NCBI GenBank assembly: GCA_026874595.1
Contig: CM049307.1
Location: forward strand, 80,576,643 to 80,640,642
Direction: 5' to 3'
Length of the DNA stretch: 64,000 nt
From: Sipunculus nudus
Lineage: Eukaryota > Annelida > Sipuncula > Golfingiida > Sipunculidae
Shown: piece after piece, positions 62,535 to 64,000 of the stretch
Layout: the number at the start of each line of letters is the position of its first letter
Position numbering within the stretch: position 1 is the stretch's first letter
Notes under the pieces: generated by a model
What the model saw: the letters and a program-made list of their open reading frames with translations, nothing else
What the model was told of the DNA's origin: nothing
Database searches by the model: none
Translations under genes and position numbers: made by a program

Positions 62535-64000
62535 GTAAAGTTATACACAAGGAAAATATATAATTAACCTGTCAAATTGAAATGTTTCCAAGAGTCAAAA
62601 TTAGATTGACAAGACAGTACCTGAAAGTGAATGTTGTATATATTGAACTAAAGGCAACTACGGATAGCGGTGAAGGTTGCTGGAATAAGCCCAGGAATAA
62701 AATATTACTTGTTAAAAATACCTTTAGAATAATAAGAGATTATAAATCAAACTTATAATTGTTTATGTTTGAGAAATGAGCCTGCCATTAATGTCTAGTT
62801 AGATCTTGTACATTCGTATTTAAAAAAGAAATTTAAATGGTGAATCCATTTGGTCTGTTAATCGATAATTGTAGGATCTAAAGACACGGTTATCCTGAAT
62901 GAACTCCTGCCTTTGTATTCCAATATCCACTATTCCGTGATCGACTCAAGTCCCCATCAGATGGCGGTGTTTAACTCACAGGTTGCAACAAACCCTCGCT
63001 ATGAGCACGTGCACTTTACCTTACACACCATGAAAGCCGAGGATTACCTAAATACGGAGGAGGATTCGTATCATGTGATTCATATCATGCATACCCTATA
63101 TTTCCTGTGGGACAGCTGGAAGCGTGTGATAAAATTCTGTTGGGATCGACTTGCACCGGGCGGTGTGCTTTTCACTATTCATGAAGCGACAGGTACATAC
63201 GTGTGTCCAACTCTGTTCCTGTCAAAGCTACATTTTGGAACAGTAATATGAGCCAGAAAAATATACAATTACAAAAGGGAAGTTACGACGTTTTAAACTC
63301 GTATGTTATTCTTGCTGCATATACAGAAACTACATCATATCTTTCAATTTTTCACATTGAAATATCTCAGAGAAATACTTGAAATTGATCCTATTTTATT
63401 TCAATTATTATCCTTGTCTCCTTGAATTATATAAAATTACCAACGACAATGCAATATTTCTCATTATTCAGAGTATGGAGCTGCATTCTATTTATTGGAA
63501 AGTATCTCCAGGATTCATGGTCCTCAGCCCGATCGTTTCACTCCAAAGGAAACCGCGGCAGCTCTAACTGAAATGAGGATTCCTTTCAAGGAAAACTGGT
63601 GGCATGGGAACCTCAATGTTGGTAAGTTCATTACCAAACAGATGTTATTTATAAATTAGAGTATTTATGTGCAATGCTTTAAAAATATCATAGATCTATT
63701 ATATATATAAACAATATCAGTTTCCTGAAAGTTACACTTGTGAAACCAAATTTACCTTTATGAACAAATTTTAAATTTAAGGTGTAAACCGACCTATTTG
63801 ACGAATATAGTAAAATAATTTCAAATATATATACATATATTTAAATAAATAATAGTACATAAGTTCATTTATTTTTGTCTCATAAAGGTGTCATGTTTGA
63901 CGATGGAAACGACGATGGGGACCTTCTGCTGGATTTACTCTCTCAGCAGAAGAATGCTCGTACGGAGCCAACTTCCGGTTGGAAATGTCGTCTAGATCGT
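62354..64000 (+). CDS. HNMT: Histamine N-methyltransferase-like SAM methyltransferase (partial at window edge)
   Basis: Joining 62354-62534, 62875-63192, 63472-63621 and 63888-64000 gives 254 uninterrupted codons with all introns in phase 1. The protein continues past the window. Human HNMT is about 290 residues, so most is present. The class I SAM-binding motif is VLAIGSGTG (53-61). A motif II-like acidic loop follows (VIDSSPHQM). HVIHIMHTLYFLWD (127-140) matches the HNMT family's I-H-M-x-x-x-L-Y-Y strand and loop. PGGVLFTIHEATG closes the Rossmann core. NDDGDLLLDLLSQ near 225-237 matches the late G-x-L-L-x-D-F-L segment. The enzyme transfers methyl from SAM to histamine's imidazole nitrogen in the family reference. 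The substrate in this lineage is unknown, since invertebrates often have several copies. ATG context ACAATGT, 23 nt after a strong acceptor, implies an untranslated exon upstream. Confidence 0.87.
62875..63192 (+). CDS. HNMT-like exon 2
   Basis: Acceptor AATTGTAG, donor GTACAT, phase 1 to 1, 318 nt. Carries YEHVHFTLHTMKAEDYLN and the IMHTLYFLWD core. Its decayed copy is at 54989. Confidence 0.9.
63472..63621 (+). CDS. HNMT-like exon 3
   Basis: Acceptor TCATTATTCAG, donor GTAAGT, phase 1 to 1, 150 nt. Encodes EYGAAFYLLESISRIHGPQP through NWWHGNLNV. Confidence 0.9.
63888..64000 (+). CDS. HNMT-like exon 4 (cut by window end)
   Basis: Acceptor GTCTCATAAAG, phase 1. Encodes VMFDDGNDDGDLLLDLLSQQ and on to RLDR at the edge. 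Confidence 0.85.

Noticed and set aside
1..64000. CRISPR array, prokaryotic operon, ribosomal RNA or an organised defence-type gene cluster
   Set aside because: No regularly spaced short repeats with unique spacers, no rRNA-like sequence and no closely packed co-directional genes. Splice sites and LINEs show an animal nuclear genome.

Overview
The window looks like nuclear DNA from an AT-rich, intron-bearing, transposon-laden animal genome. I infer a marine invertebrate (lophotrochozoan or basal deuterostome) from the sigma-class glutathione S-transferase genes, a histamine N-methyltransferase-like gene, kringle remnants and several invertebrate-type non-LTR retrotransposons. The phylum cannot be fixed from the sequence alone. 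No prokaryotic, organellar or CRISPR features were seen.

Left part (1-17.1 kb): a local GST cluster. The last exon of one sigma-like GST lies at 5159-5377, with no other exons of it in the window. A complete 220-codon, five-coding-exon sigma-class GST follows on the + strand (8669-17091). Its introns and flanks are filled with mobile DNA: an inverted pair of LTR-like repeats (about 1-660 and 9450-10005), a foldback element with roughly 150 bp terminal inverted repeats (10383-11114), a gypsy-type gag fragment, a 300 bp MITE, a degenerate GAGTCC hexamer array and microsatellites.

Middle part (21-44 kb): a direct tandem duplication of about 9 kb (copies at about 21213-30253 and 32690-41698, perhaps to 41922). 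Its left breakpoint falls inside a 69 bp minisatellite. Each copy carries a tRNA-derived SINE, a 182 bp exon-like island with good splice sites, and a symmetric phase 1-1 kringle exon disabled by compensating frameshifts. Between the copies sits a LINE in the inverted-5'/sense-3' arrangement expected from twin priming. A decayed relative of that LINE follows the second copy.

Right-middle part (45-53.7 kb): two degenerate L1/Tx1-like LINEs, one on + (about 45.5-48.0 kb, carrying an FADD reverse transcriptase) and one on - (about 49.5-52.9 kb, with ORF1, endonuclease and a deleted RT). A Penelope/hammerhead-like motif lies between them. A third, inverted kringle relic lies at 53473-53723.

Right part (54-64 kb): a decayed copy of a histamine N-methyltransferase-like gene (about 54989-55490), a pogo/Tigger-like DNA transposon with TA target duplication (59080-60306), a foldback MITE, and an apparently intact HNMT-like gene (62354 onward, four exons) cut by the window edge. 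The functional content is therefore two small-molecule enzyme families (GST conjugation and N-methylation). The rest is mostly decayed gene copies and transposons. The exciting candidates are structural (duplication, twin priming and kringle relics). I saw no clear evidence of a new multi-gene system.
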